Notes: a model not told the origin generated them from the sequence alone. DNA of 64,000 nucleotides from Streptomyces cupreus (GCF_014257025.1 NZ_JACMSF010000023.1:55537-119536); one strand, 5' to 3'; shown: positions 18,112 to 27,103, counted from the stretch's first letter. Numbers and translations: made by a program.

Positions 18112-19143
18112 TTAGGTGCAACCGGAAACAGCAACAGGCTCCAGCGAACGAACAGGCCGTACACACCCAACCGCCCGGCCGCCCCCGAGAAGCGCCTCAC
18201 CCTGAAACTCGGTAAGCAACGACGGATCGACCCCGGCCCACGCAAGCGCCGCCGCCCCGACAGGGATCCGCGCCCGATTGGCACCGTCGGCGATCTTCAC
18301 GGCAACAGCTCGCCCATCAGGCAGCGCAGCGACCTGCACACCCTCGAACCCGTCCTTCGCCAACAGCCCCGGCACGGCCCGCATCAGCGCGGCCACGTCC
18401 CGCCCGGACCCGGAGGCCATCTCGGCATGCTCCCGCATCGCGTCGGCGACCCGCGCCTCGGGCGTACCGGGCGCGGCGGTGGTGATACGAGCCGCCGCCC
18501 GCCCCAGCCCGTGCAGCGAGACGGAAAACAACGGCGCACCGCACCCGTCGACGGTCACCTGGGCGATGCGCTGCCCCGTGAGATCCTCCACGATCTCGGC
18601 GATCGCCTGCTGAAGCGGGTGCCCCGGGTCGAGGTAACCGTCCAGGGACCAGCCGTTCAACCGGCAGGTGTACAGCATCGCCGCGTGCTTGCCCGAGCAG
18701 TTCTGGGCAAGCTGCGACGGCATCCTCCCCTCGCGGATCCACGCGTCACGGACGACCGGGTCGAACGGCATGTCCGCGACGTTGCCGAGGGCGCTCTCGG
18801 GAACATCCGCGAGCTCCAGGATCCGCCGGGTACCGGCAAGATGCCGCTCCTCGCCGGAGTGGCTGGCCGCGGCGAGGGAGAGGAGTTCGCCGTCGAGCGG
18901 CAGCCCGGCGCGGACCATGGCGACGGCCTGGACGGGCTTGAGGGCCGAGCGCGGGTAGAACGCGGCCTCGATGTCGCCGAGCTGGAACCGGACCTCGCCG
19001 TCGGTGCCGAGGACGACGACCGAGCCGTAGTGGATCCCTTCCACGACCCCGCCGCGTACGAGGTGGGCGACGGGGGCGTGGAGGGGTTCACGGACGAGGG
19101 GTGGGTCCGCGAGGGAACTGCTGAACATGACTGCCTGATTCAT
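18112..19143 (-). CDS. L-asparaginase II family protein (AnsA-like)
   Basis: About 343 residues, of the asparaginase II (thermolabile, Rhizobium-type) family, hydrolysing L-asparagine to aspartate and ammonia. Conserved blocks are R-S-A-L-K-P-V-Q-A, A-A-S-H-S-G-E, N-C-S-G-K-H-A-A-M-L, and D-G-C-G-A-P, which carry the Ser/Lys and Cys/His catalytic features of this fold. I start it at ATG 19143 (M-N-Q-A-V) because the longer frame to 19242 overlaps the permease and has low-complexity sequence. It is 25 bp downstream of the permease stop, suggesting one transcript. The C-terminal codons abut the intergenic repeat. Confidence 0.88.
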   Translation of the reverse strand: MNQAVMFSSSLADPPLVREPLHAPVAHLVRGGVVEGIHYGSVVVLGTDGEVRFQLGDIEAAFYPRSALKPVQAVAMVRAGLPLDGELLSLAAASHSGEERHLAGTRRILELADVPESALGNVADMPFDPVVRDAWIREGRMPSQLAQNCSGKHAAMLYTCRLNGWSLDGYLDPGHPLQQAIAEIVEDLTGQRIAQVTVDGCGAPLFSVSLHGLGRAAARITTAAPGTPEARVADAMREHAEMASGSGRDVAALMRAVPGLLAKDGFEGVQVAALPDGRAVAVKIADGANRARIPVGAAALAWAGVDPSLLTEFQGEALLGGGRAVGCVRPVRSLEPVAVSGCT

Positions 19144-19168
19144 GAGTGGGTGACGGCCGGGGTGCGGG

Positions 19169-20632
19169 TCACGCGTCGGCCTTGGGGGTTGAAATGGACG
19201 CGGCCCGGCGGCGGATGCCGTACCAGCCCGCGACCAGTGCACCGACGATCAGCGGCAGGCACAGCACGGTGGTGCGGCCGGCGCCTCCGTCGGCGTACAT
19301 GAGGACCAGGACGGAGGCGAGGAAGGCCAGCGTCACGAGTTCGGTCCAGGGGGAGCCCGGCAGTCGGTAGCCGGGGCGGGTGAGTTCGCCCTTCTGGGTC
19401 TTCTGCCAGAAGAGCAGATGACAGATCATGATCATGCCCCAGGTGGCGAGGATGCCGATCGCCGCGAAGTTGAGGACGATCTCGAACGCGTCGGCGGGGA
19501 CGACGAAGTTGAGGCCCACGCCGAGGACACAGATACCGCTGGTGAGCAGGATGCCGCCGTACGGGACCTGGCTGCGGCTCATCACGCCGGTGAACTTCGG
19601 GGCGGAGCCGGACATCGCCATGGAGCGCAGGATGCGGCCGGTGGAGTACAGGCCGGAGTTGAGCGAGGACATGGCCGCGGTGAGGACGACCAGGTTCATC
19701 ACGCCGCCGGCCGCGGGGACGCCGATGTTGGACAGGACGGTGACGAAGGGGCTCTCCCCCGCCGTGTACGCGGTCCAGGGCAGCAGCATCGACAGCAGGA
19801 CGACGGAGCCGACGTAGAACAGGCCCACGCGCCACATGATCGAGTTGATCGCCTTCGGCATGATCTTCTCGGGGTTCTCGGTCTCGCCGGCCGCGACGCC
19901 GACCAACTCGACGGAGGCGTAGGCGAAGACGACGCCCTGGATGATCAGCAGCATGGGCAGCAGGCCGTTGGGGAAGACGCCGCCGTGGTCGGTGATCAGG
20001 GACGGTCCTGGGTCGTGACCGTCGATGGGGTGCTGGGTGACCAGCAGGAAGATACCGATCAGCATGAACGCCACGAGCGCGCCCACCTTGATGATCGCGA
20101 ACCAGAACTCCAGCTCGCCGAACATCTTCACCGAGATCAGGTTCACGGTGAGCACGACGGCCAGGGCTATCAGCGCGATCACCCACTGGGGGATGTCGGA
20201 GAACATGCCCCAGTAGTGGGTGTAGACGGCCACGGCGGTGATGTCGGCGATGCCGGTGGTGGCCCAGTTCAGGAAGTACATCCAGCCCGCGACGTACGCG
20301 CCCTTCTCGCCCATGAACTCACGGGCGTACGACACGAAGGCGCCGGACGAGGGCCGGTACAGCACGAGTTCGCCGAGCGCGCGGACCACGAGGAAGGCGA
20401 AGATTCCGCAGACCGCGTAGGCGATGAAGAGGGAGGGGCCGGCGTCGGCGAGGCGGCCGCCGGCGCCGAGGAAGAGGCCGGTGCCGATGGCTCCGCCGAT
20501 TGCGATCATGTTGACGTGCCGGGACTTCAGGGACTTGCTGTAGCCCGCGTCTCCGGCGTCGACATGGCCGGAACGTTTCTGCGGGCCTCCGTGCCCGGTC
20601 TGCACCTCATTGTGCAGGGACTGCTCGCTCAC
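19169..20632 (-). CDS. ansP: Amino acid permease, likely L-asparagine (APC superfamily, AnsP-like)
   Basis: A permease of about 487 residues with 12 predicted membrane helices. The first helix carries the APC-family signature G-G-A-I-G-T-G-L-F-L-G. The N-terminus (Y-S-K-S-L-K-S-R-H-V-N-M-I-A) is typical of AnsP/GabP/CycA-type permeases. I place the start at GTG 20632, which overlaps the stop of the GntR gene by 4 nt (GTGA), giving a translationally coupled pair. Asparagine is the most likely substrate because an asparaginase gene follows directly and an aspartase after that. Specificity cannot be read from the sequence alone. Confidence 0.88.
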   Translation of the reverse strand: MSEQSLHNEVQTGHGGPQKRSGHVDAGDAGYSKSLKSRHVNMIAIGGAIGTGLFLGAGGRLADAGPSLFIAYAVCGIFAFLVVRALGELVLYRPSSGAFVSYAREFMGEKGAYVAGWMYFLNWATTGIADITAVAVYTHYWGMFSDIPQWVIALIALAVVLTVNLISVKMFGELEFWFAIIKVGALVAFMLIGIFLLVTQHPIDGHDPGPSLITDHGGVFPNGLLPMLLIIQGVVFAYASVELVGVAAGETENPEKIMPKAINSIMWRVGLFYVGSVVLLSMLLPWTAYTAGESPFVTVLSNIGVPAAGGVMNLVVLTAAMSSLNSGLYSTGRILRSMAMSGSAPKFTGVMSRSQVPYGGILLTSGICVLGVGLNFVVPADAFEIVLNFAAIGILATWGMIMICHLLFWQKTQKGELTRPGYRLPGSPWTELVTLAFLASVLVLMYADGGAGRTTVLCLPLIVGALVAGWYGIRRRAASISTPKADA

Positions 20633-21360
20633 GCCTCGGGTCCGCCTTCCGTGGTGGTGCTCGTGCGCGCGGGGCGCACGATGTCGGTGAGGGTGGTCTC
20701 GACGCGGTCGAGGTGGTGCGCCATGGCCTCGGTCGCGTCGTGCTCGGAACCGTCGATCAGCGCCTCGACGATCGCCCGGTGCTCGCGGTTGGACTGCTCG
20801 CGGCGGCCGCCCAGTTCGTTGAGGAAGGCCGACTGACGCGCCAGCGCGTCCCGGATCTCCTCGATGACCCGGCGGAAGACCGGGTTCTGGGCGGCTTCGG
20901 CCACGGCGAGATGGAAGAGCGTGTCCATCGCGACCCACGCGGTGGTGTCCGTCTCCCGTTCCATACGGTCGAGCAGATGGGCCAGGTGGTCGAGGTTCTC
21001 CGGGGTGCGGCGCACCGCCGCGTATCCGGCGACCGGGATCTCGACGTGCCGGCGCACCTCCAGCAGATCGCTGGCCGCGTAGTCGCCGAAGGTGGGGTCC
21101 TCGACGGTGCTCGCGACGACGAAGGTGCCCTTGCCGGTCTTGGAGACGGTCAGACCCATGGTCTGCAGGGCCCGCAGGGCCTCACGCAGCACGGGGCGGC
21201 TGATCTCCAGGGTGCGGCACAGTTCCGCCTCGGAGGGAAGCTTGTCGCCCACGGCATACTCACCGCGCTCGATGGCGGCGCGCAGATGCGCGAGCACCGC
21301 TTCCATGGCACTGACGCGCCTGGGAGGCTGTCCGGCTGTCCGGCTGTCTGACAGGTTCAC
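20629..21360 (-). CDS. GntR-family regulator, FadR/FCD subfamily
   Basis: A 243-residue repressor-type protein. The N-terminal winged helix has the family pattern (G-E-Y-A-V-G-D-K-L-P-S-E-A-E-L, then S-R-P-V-L-R-E-A-L-R-A-L). The C-terminal FCD domain is helical, with His/Asp residues placed to bind a metal (H-L-A-V-A-E-A). FCD-GntR proteins usually bind small carboxylates, so aspartate, fumarate or asparagine is a plausible inducer. It is the first gene of the block and is coupled to the permease, which argues that it controls the asparagine-use genes. I did not find a clear operator. Confidence 0.88.
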   Translation of the reverse strand: MNLSDSRTAGQPPRRVSAMEAVLAHLRAAIERGEYAVGDKLPSEAELCRTLEISRPVLREALRALQTMGLTVSKTGKGTFVVASTVEDPTFGDYAASDLLEVRRHVEIPVAGYAAVRRTPENLDHLAHLLDRMERETDTTAWVAMDTLFHLAVAEAAQNPVFRRVIEEIRDALARQSAFLNELGGRREQSNREHRAIVEALIDGSEHDATEAMAHHLDRVETTLTDIVRPARTSTTTEGGPEA

Positions 21361-21426
21361 GGGAGTGATACTCCGGGTGTCAGGAGGGTGCTGTCAAGGC
21401 GGGTGAAAGGAAAGTTTCAGCGAGGT

Positions 21427-21446
21427 GCGCGGCGTGAATGCCGCGC
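21427..21446 (-). terminator. Hairpin terminator after the crcB operon
   Basis: Arms GCGCGGC and GCCGCGC pair perfectly over 7 bp with a 6-nt loop. The hairpin lies 28 bp past the crcB stop and before the GntR gene start. There is no U-tract, as is common in high-GC actinomycetes. Confidence 0.5.
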
Positions 21447-21473
21447 CACACCCCGGGGCGACGGTGGACCGGC

Positions 21474-21833
21474 CTAACCCCACACCGCCCCGGTGAGCCA
21501 TACGCCCGTGGAGGCGGCACCCAGGCCCACCGTCACGCTCCCGGCGACATTGGCGACGGCGTAGAGCCCGGCTCCGGTCTCGGCCAGCCGCAGGGTCTCG
21601 TAGGAAAAGGTCGAGTACGTCGTCAGCGCCCCGCACAGACCGGTGCCGAGCAGCAGCTGGACGTGGGAACTCGCGGCTCCGGTCACCAGGCCGAGGATCA
21701 GGCAGCCCGTGATGTTGACCGCGAAGGTGCCCCACGGGAACACCGAGTCGTGCCGGGACTGCACCGCGCGGTCGGTGAGGTAGCGGAGGGGGGCGCCGAT
21801 CATGGCGCCCGCGACGACGAGCAGCCAGTTCAC
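21474..21833 (-). CDS. crcB: CrcB/Fluc fluoride channel subunit
   Basis: A 119-residue four-helix membrane protein of the Fluc family, which exports fluoride as a dual-topology dimer. The pore signature is present: P-W-G-T-F-A-V-N-I-T-G-C near residue 32-43 and G-L-C-G-A-L-T-T-Y-S-T-F-S in helix 3, with the conserved Asn and the T-Y/F-S-T-F polar track. It is the last gene of a three-gene operon; its ATG overlaps the stop of the DUF190 gene (ATGA). A second CrcB is encoded two genes upstream, so the pair may form a heterodimer of fixed opposite topology. Confidence 0.93.
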   Translation of the reverse strand: MNWLLVVAGAMIGAPLRYLTDRAVQSRHDSVFPWGTFAVNITGCLILGLVTGAASSHVQLLLGTGLCGALTTYSTFSYETLRLAETGAGLYAVANVAGSVTVGLGAASTGVWLTGAVWG

Positions 21834-22186
21834 AACGAGTTCTCACCCTCGGTGCGGCCGGCGTACCGGATGACCTCGCAGTCGTCGAGGATCACCAGGC
21901 CCTCGGAGACGAGCTCGTCGAGCTGCGGCAGGAAGGCCCGCACACGTTCCTCGGTGTCGACGATCACGATCGCGACCGGCAGGTCCTCGCTGAGGGTCAG
22001 CAGCCGCGAGGTGTGGATCAGGGAGGAGGCGCCGAAGCCCTCGATGCCGCGGAAGACGCTGGCCCCGGCGAGCCCTGCGGCGTGGGCGCGGTGCACGATC
22101 TCGCTGTAGAGGGGCTTGTGGTGCCAGGTGTCGTGCTCGCCTATGAAGACGGTCACGCGCAGGGCCCGGCCGGTCAGTCGCGTCAT
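21830..22186 (-). CDS. DUF190 family protein (PII-like fold)
   Basis: A 118-residue cytoplasmic protein of the DUF190 family. It has a ferredoxin-like/PII-like pattern: L-R-V-T-V-F-I-G-E, then G-A-S-V-F-R-G-I-E-G-F-G and P-V-A-I-V-I-V-D-T-E. In actinobacteria such genes sit inside crcB operons, and a regulatory or sensor role is often suggested, without proof that I know of. The start ATG at 22186 overlaps the upstream crcB stop, and its own stop overlaps the next start, so three proteins are made in a coupled way. A longer open frame to 22501 is only the crcB gene read in another frame. Confidence 0.85.
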   Translation of the reverse strand: MTRLTGRALRVTVFIGEHDTWHHKPLYSEIVHRAHAAGLAGASVFRGIEGFGASSLIHTSRLLTLSEDLPVAIVIVDTEERVRAFLPQLDELVSEGLVILDDCEVIRYAGRTEGENSL

Positions 22187-22644
22187 CGCTGCCTCCGGTT
22201 CAAGGCGCGGCGGGTGGCGGTCGCGGCGAGCCACACCGCCGTGAGGGCCGCGAGGAGGGTCGCGACGAGGTAAGCCAGAGCGGTGCCCGTATGGCCGGAG
22301 TCGACGAGTTCCCGGAAGTCGACGGCGTAGGTGGAGAAGGTGGTGAAGCCACCGAGGACGCCGGTGCCGAAGAAGGGGCGGACCAGGCGGTGGGCGGCCC
22401 ACACGTCCGTGATGACCACCATGAAGACCCCGATGACGGCGCAGCCGGCGACATTGGTCCAGAAGGTCGCCCAGGGGAACCCGCCCGGCTGGAGGGGCCA
22501 CCCCAGGGTCAGCGCGTAACGGGCCGTGGCTCCGAGGGCCCCGCCGAGCGCGACCACGGCGACGACGGGTGCCTGGCCGCGCAGGAGCGGCAGCCGTGCC
22601 GGACGGGGCCGGACGGACAGACTCTCGGTGTCGGGGGCTGTCAT
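22183..22644 (-). CDS. crcB: CrcB/Fluc fluoride channel subunit (second copy)
   Basis: A 153-residue Fluc-type protein, longer than the downstream copy by an N-terminal extension (residues 1-28, Arg/Pro-rich). The family signatures P-W-A-T-F-W-T-N-V-A-G-C and G-V-L-G-G-F-T-T-F-S-T-Y are intact. Divergent Fluc pairs coded side by side are known to act as heterodimers. ATG 22644 follows an AGGAG site. I searched the 5' region on the minus strand for a fluoride riboswitch and did not see one. Confidence 0.92.
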   Translation of the reverse strand: MTAPDTESLSVRPRPARLPLLRGQAPVVAVVALGGALGATARYALTLGWPLQPGGFPWATFWTNVAGCAVIGVFMVVITDVWAAHRLVRPFFGTGVLGGFTTFSTYAVDFRELVDSGHTGTALAYLVATLLAALTAVWLAATATRRALNRRQR

Positions 22645-22888
22645 GGTCGTACGTCTCCTACTCGCCGGAGCCCGGGACCGCGGGCACGCGCCAGTGCAAG
22701 TAGGGACCGTTGGCGGCGGCTGTGCCGCGGTTCGGGTACGGCGGGCCCCACCGCCGCGCCGCGAGGGTGATCGCGGCCGGGAACCAGCCTAACGCCCGGT
22801 GTCAGGCCCGGTCACTTCGGGGGCCGCGGCCGCCGATGGCCACGTACCGGTGCGGGACAAGGGTCCGGGGACGGTTCATGCGCGTCTC

Positions 22889-23176
22889 CTACCAGCCCTT
22901 CTCGAACATGCGGGCGACCTCGGCGATGCGCACCTCGTCGCGGCGGTAGTAGGTGCGCCGCCCGATCCGCCGGGTGCGCAGCAGGCCGATGCCGGCGAGC
23001 AGGGCGAGATGGCTGTCGGCGACCTGGCGGGGCACTCCGAGCTTCGCGGCGACGGCGTCGCGGGTGACGCCGTCCTCGACGAGGTCGCCATGGCGCTGGG
23101 GCGGGAAGTGCGCGGCCGGATCCTTCAGCCACTCCAGGATGTCCAGACGCCTCTGGCTCACCGGTGTCCTCAACAT
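22889..23176 (-). CDS. ArsR-type winged-helix regulator
   Basis: A 95-residue DNA-binding protein. The pattern Q-R-R-L-D-I-L-E-W-L-K-D-P at the N-terminus, recognition helix region T-R-D-A-V-A-A-K-L-G-V-P-R-Q-V-A-D-S-H-L and wing G-L-L-R-T-R-R-I-G-R-R-T-Y-Y-R-R-D fit ArsR-family single-domain repressors. No metal-binding Cys motif is visible, so it is probably not a classical metal sensor. It lies 244 bp upstream of the crcB operon on the same strand and might control it, but the gap makes a shared transcript uncertain. The intervening 244 bp holds no gene I can support. Confidence 0.78.
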   Translation of the reverse strand: MLRTPVSQRRLDILEWLKDPAAHFPPQRHGDLVEDGVTRDAVAAKLGVPRQVADSHLALLAGIGLLRTRRIGRRTYYRRDEVRIAEVARMFEKGW

Positions 23177-23262
23177 CGTGTCCCCTCCGTCCGGGCCTCC
23201 TCGTTGAGCGTGTTCCCCAATGTCCCGCAGTCGATACCGACATGTCCGGAGTTACGACGGGT

Positions 23263-23296
23263 GGGGCCCGGCCGCGCGTTCCCGCAGCCGGGCCCC
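23263..23296. terminator. Hairpin terminator beyond the galactanase gene
   Basis: Perfect 9-bp arms GGGGCCCGG and CCGGGCCCC with a 16-nt loop, 17 bp beyond the galactanase stop and between it and the ArsR gene start. No U-tract follows. Confidence 0.55.
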
Positions 23297-23313
23297 TGTC
23301 ACTCACGGCGGGG

Positions 23314-24873
23314 TCAGCGGTGGCTGAACCACGCCATCGCCGGGAGGGCCTTGTCGTCGTAGCCGAACAGGGCCTGGTTCTCCCAGCCGTTGCCGGAGGA
23401 GGCGTCGGTCGGGTCCCAGCCGTTGCCGGTGACCGCGGTCCAGGTCGACTCCCAGTAGAAGACGCCGAGTCCACGGCCGTTCGGCACGGCCTCCACGATG
23501 CTCGCGATGTCGTTCATCCACCGGGTCTGGCCGGCCGTGGTGGCCGGGTAGCCGGAGACGAGCTCGCTCTCCAGGTTGATGATGTTCTCGTGCGAGTCCT
23601 CGCTGTCGAGCCGGAAGGGGTAGGCCGTCTCGGCGACGAAGACCGGCTTGGCGTAGCGGGAGGCCGCGTCGTCCAGGGTGGTCTGGAAGTCGTAGAGCGA
23701 GCCGTGCCAGTAGCCGTAGTACGACAGGCCGATGACGTCGAACTTCACGCCGTTCGCGACCGCGCTGTCGAACCACCAGCGGGTGCCGTTCAGGTCACCG
23801 CCCTTGGCGAGGTGCAGCGCCACCTGGGTGGAGGAGTTGACCGCCTTGACCGCGTCGTAGCCGGAGTTGAGCAGACCGGCGAGCTGCGACCAGTTGCTGG
23901 TGGATCCCTCGTTCCACAGCATGCCGCCGTTGATCTCGTTGCCGACCTGGACCATGTCGGCGGTGGTGCCCTGCGCCTTCAGCGCGTTGAGGACGTCGTA
24001 CGTGTGGTTGTACACGTCCGTCTTCAACTGGCTGTAGGAGTGGCCCGCCCAGGCGGCCGGCTTGCTCTGGGCGCCCGGGTCGGCCCAGGTGTCCGAGTAG
24101 TGGAAGTCGACCAGCAGCTTCATGCCCTGTGCCTTGATGCGCTTGGCCAGCGCCAGGACCTCCGCCTTGCCGTTGTAGCCGTCGGCCGCGTTCACCCAGA
24201 CCTTGACGCGCGCGTAGTTCTGTCCGGCGGACTTCAGGATGGCGAGGGCGTCGCCGGTCGTGCCGGAGCTGTTCTTGTACGTGCCGCCGAGGGCCTCGCT
24301 CTTGGCGAGCGAGGAGACGTCGGAGCCCTTGATGGTCGTGCCGCCCGTGCCCGACGCGAAGGTCAGGTCGTCGACGTTGATCCAGTTGCCCGCGTTGGCG
24401 TCGCTGTTGATGCTGATCGTGCACTGGTTGTTGGTGACGCTGACCGGCACCACGATCCGGATCCACCCGCTGGCGGAGACCGGGAGGTTGGTGCGCTGCT
24501 CGGTGCCACCGCAGTTCTTCAGGGCTATGTAGGCGGAGTTCTGGCCACCGCCGGAGCGGACCCAGGCGGTGAGCTTGTAGTTGCCGTTGGTCAGCCCTGA
24601 CAGGTACTGGTACGTCTCCACCTTGTAGGCGGAGGACGACCAGTGGCTCAGGCGGTAACTACCGCTGTGGCCACCGGACTCGGAGAACGAGGCGGCGGTG
24701 GTGCCGTACTCGGACCAGCCGGCCGGCGCGGCAGCTCCCGCGCCGTCGGACTCGAAACCGCCGTTGGTGAGCGTGCTGGCCGCCTGAGCGGTCTGCGCGG
24801 GCAGGGCGGTGAGGGCGAGCCCGGCCGCGAGCGGCAGCAGCAGGACCCTTAGGGTGCGTCTGGGATGGAACAT
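23314..24873 (-). CDS. Secreted arabinogalactan endo-beta-1,4-galactanase (GH53) with N-terminal carbohydrate-binding domain
   Basis: A 519-residue secreted enzyme that cuts the beta-1,4-galactan backbone of type I arabinogalactan. Residues 1-32 are a signal peptide ending A-Q-A. Residues of about 33-165 form a beta-sandwich carbohydrate-binding module (L-T-N-G-G-F-E-S start, W-I-N-V-D-D-L-T-F end), probably CBM61-like. The rest is a GH53 barrel: G-S-D-V-S-S at its start, the acid/base Glu in V-Q-V-G-N-E-I-N-G-G, and the nucleophile Glu in V-F-V-A-E-T-A-Y-P-F. It lies downstream of the GH42 gene, separated by a strong hairpin. Released oligosaccharides would feed the divergent importer. Confidence 0.93.
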   Translation of the reverse strand: MFHPRRTLRVLLLPLAAGLALTALPAQTAQAASTLTNGGFESDGAGAAAPAGWSEYGTTAASFSESGGHSGSYRLSHWSSSAYKVETYQYLSGLTNGNYKLTAWVRSGGGQNSAYIALKNCGGTEQRTNLPVSASGWIRIVVPVSVTNNQCTISINSDANAGNWINVDDLTFASGTGGTTIKGSDVSSLAKSEALGGTYKNSSGTTGDALAILKSAGQNYARVKVWVNAADGYNGKAEVLALAKRIKAQGMKLLVDFHYSDTWADPGAQSKPAAWAGHSYSQLKTDVYNHTYDVLNALKAQGTTADMVQVGNEINGGMLWNEGSTSNWSQLAGLLNSGYDAVKAVNSSTQVALHLAKGGDLNGTRWWFDSAVANGVKFDVIGLSYYGYWHGSLYDFQTTLDDAASRYAKPVFVAETAYPFRLDSEDSHENIINLESELVSGYPATTAGQTRWMNDIASIVEAVPNGRGLGVFYWESTWTAVTGNGWDPTDASSGNGWENQALFGYDDKALPAMAWFSHR

Positions 24874-24944
24874 CTTCGTCCGTCGTCCCTTCGACGTGAA
24901 TGGGGATGAGGGTTCCCCTCGCCCGGGATCAGCGAGCGAGGGAA

Positions 24945-24986
24945 CCCCTCCGCCCGCGGCTCTCGTGGCACGCGCGGGCGGAGGGG
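24945..24986. terminator. Strong hairpin between the GH42 and GH53 genes
   Basis: Perfect 14-bp arms CCCCTCCGCCCGCG and CGCGGGCGGAGGGG with a 14-nt loop. A second imperfect hairpin (GGGTTCCCCTCGC with GCGAGGGAACCC) sits just beside it at about 24910-24947. They lie immediately past the GH42 stop codon and probably end that transcript or attenuate read-through into the galactanase gene. Confidence 0.7.
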
Positions 24987-24993
24987 AGTCGGT

Positions 24994-27015
24994 TCAGCCG
25001 TCGAGCCTGACGACCCGGACGGCTCCGGCGGGCACTTCGAGGCGGCCCGCGGCTCGTTCGCCCGTGAGCAGTTCGGTGCCGGGTGCCTCCAGCGGCACCT
25101 TGGCGTCCGACGGGCTGTGGTTGATCGCGAAGAGGTAGGTGCCCGACTCGCCGGTGCGGCGCACCACTTCGACGTCGTGCGGCAGGTCGGCGCGCGGGGC
25201 GATCCGGGCGTCCTCGGTGGCCCAGCCGAGCAGGGCGTCGAGGCCCTGCGCGTCGAGACGGGTGGACACGTACCAGGCGGTGCCCTCACCGAGGCGGTGC
25301 CGGGTGACCGCGGGGCGGCCGGCGGTGAGTCCGTCCGTGTACGTCCACACCGTCTCGGCCTCACCCGGCACCACGAACTCGGTCCACACATCGCCGGTGA
25401 GCTCGGAGCCGTCGGGGCCGGCGATGCGGACCGTGTCGCCCTTGAGCAGCGGCGAGAACTCCTCGACGGTCAGGCCCAGGACATCGCGCAGCGGGCCGGG
25501 GTAGGCGCCCTCGTGCACGGCGTCGTGCTCGTCGACGATGCCGGAGAAGTACGACACGACGAGGGTGCCGCCGCCTGACACGTACTCCTTCAGGTTGTTC
25601 CCCGCCGCCTCCGTCATCAGATACGACGCGGGCACGACCACAAGGGGATAGGCCGACAAGTCGGCTTCCGGGTGGGCGAAGTCGACCGTGAGGTGGCGGT
25701 CGTAGAGGGCCTCGTAGAAGGCGTCGGCGCGTTCGCGGGGGTCGTGGTCCTCGCTCGGGCGCCAGTCGAGGTTCTGCGCCCACCAGGAGTGCCAGTCCCA
25801 CAGGACGGCGACGTCTGCCTGTGTGCGGGTGCCGCGGATCGTGCTGAGCGAGTCGAGGGACGCGCCGAGTTCGACGACCTCGCGCCAGACGCGGGTGTCC
25901 GTGCCGCCGTGCGGGACCATCGCCGAGTGGAACTTCTCGGCGCCCCGCCGGGACTGGCGCCACTGGAAGAACATGGCACCCTCGGAGCCGCGCGCCACAT
26001 GGGCGAGGGAGTTGCGGGCCATCTGGCCGGGGGCCTTGGCGGGATTGCGGGGCTGCCAGTTGATGCCCGACGTGGAGTGCTCCAGCAGGATCCAGGGTGC
26101 CCCGCCGGCCACCGAGCGGGTGAGGTCGGCGGCCATGGCGAGGTTGACGTGGGTGCGGCGGCCGTCGGTGATCAGGTAGTGGTCGTTGGTGACGATGTCG
26201 ACCTCACGGCCCCAGGCCCAGTAGTCGACCGAGTCGCACTGGCTGAGGGCGGTCATGAAGTTGGTCGTCACCGGGATGCCCGGGGTGAGGCGGTGCAGGA
26301 TGTCCCGCTCCATACGGAAGTTCTCGCGCATGGTGGCGTCGGCGAACCGCTTGTAGTCCAGCGCCTGGGCCGGGTTGCCGACGGTCGGGGTGGTGCGCGG
26401 CGGGTTGATCTGCGCGAAGTCCGTGTAGCGCTGGCCCCAGAAGGCGGTGCCCCAGGCCTGGTTCACGCCCTCGACGGTGCCGTACGTCGTCTCCAGCCAG
26501 CGGCGGAAGTGGGCGGCGCAGGAGTCGCAGTAGCAGGCCGAGACGGGGACGCCGTACTCGTTGTGCACGTGCCACATCGCCAGGGCCGGGTGGTCGGCGT
26601 AGCGCTCGGCGAGCCGGGTGGTGATGTTCGCGGCGGCGGCGCGGTAGTCGGCGTTGCTGTGGCAGATGGCGGCCCGGGAGCCGAACTCGTAGCGCACGCC
26701 GTCGGCGGTCACCGGCAGCGCCTCGGGGTGCTCCCGGTAGAACCAGACCGGCGGGACCACGGTGGGGGTGCCGAGGTCGACGCGGATGCCGCTGTCGTGC
26801 AGCAGGTCGAGCAGGCGGTCCAGCCAGCCGAAGTCGTAGACCCCGCGTGCGGGTTCCAGCAGGGCCCAGGAGAAGATTCCGGCACTCACCATGGTGACGC
26901 CGGCCTCCCGCATCAGCCGGACGTCCTCGTGCCAGACGCTTTCCGGCCACTGCTCGGGGTTGTAGTCCCCACCGAAGGCGAGCCTGGTGAGGCCCCTGGG
27001 GCTGGTCTCCGGCAT
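24994..27015 (-). CDS. Beta-galactosidase, GH42
   Basis: A cytoplasmic enzyme of about 673 residues that removes galactose from imported beta-galacto-oligosaccharides. The opening G-G-D-Y-N-P-E-Q-W-P is the GH42 hallmark. The acid/base Glu is near residue 153 in H-N-E-Y-G and the nucleophile Glu near residue 312 in W-I-L-L-E-H-S-T-S. A Cys cluster C-Y-C-D-S-C shortly after the acid/base is the structural zinc site found in this family. The C-terminal part holds the trimerisation (glutamine-amidotransferase-like) and beta-sandwich domains. The true start is ATG 27015 with GGGAGAGA upstream; the longer frame is antisense to the promoter region. No signal peptide. Confidence 0.93.
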   Translation of the reverse strand: MPETSPRGLTRLAFGGDYNPEQWPESVWHEDVRLMREAGVTMVSAGIFSWALLEPARGVYDFGWLDRLLDLLHDSGIRVDLGTPTVVPPVWFYREHPEALPVTADGVRYEFGSRAAICHSNADYRAAAANITTRLAERYADHPALAMWHVHNEYGVPVSACYCDSCAAHFRRWLETTYGTVEGVNQAWGTAFWGQRYTDFAQINPPRTTPTVGNPAQALDYKRFADATMRENFRMERDILHRLTPGIPVTTNFMTALSQCDSVDYWAWGREVDIVTNDHYLITDGRRTHVNLAMAADLTRSVAGGAPWILLEHSTSGINWQPRNPAKAPGQMARNSLAHVARGSEGAMFFQWRQSRRGAEKFHSAMVPHGGTDTRVWREVVELGASLDSLSTIRGTRTQADVAVLWDWHSWWAQNLDWRPSEDHDPRERADAFYEALYDRHLTVDFAHPEADLSAYPLVVVPASYLMTEAAGNNLKEYVSGGGTLVVSYFSGIVDEHDAVHEGAYPGPLRDVLGLTVEEFSPLLKGDTVRIAGPDGSELTGDVWTEFVVPGEAETVWTYTDGLTAGRPAVTRHRLGEGTAWYVSTRLDAQGLDALLGWATEDARIAPRADLPHDVEVVRRTGESGTYLFAINHSPSDAKVPLEAPGTELLTGERAAGRLEVPAGAVRVVRLDG

Positions 27016-27103
27016 GGAATCTCTCCCGTGAAGTCGATCATTTGGGAACGTGCACACACAGCGGCGGCGGTGCGAGCCCAACATAACCGCACAGCAACAA
27101 CCA

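Noticed and set aside
22645..22888. Fluoride riboswitch before the crcB operon
   Set aside because: The minus-strand leader lacks the conserved fluoride-aptamer blocks I would expect; only an AGGAG site before the start is clear.
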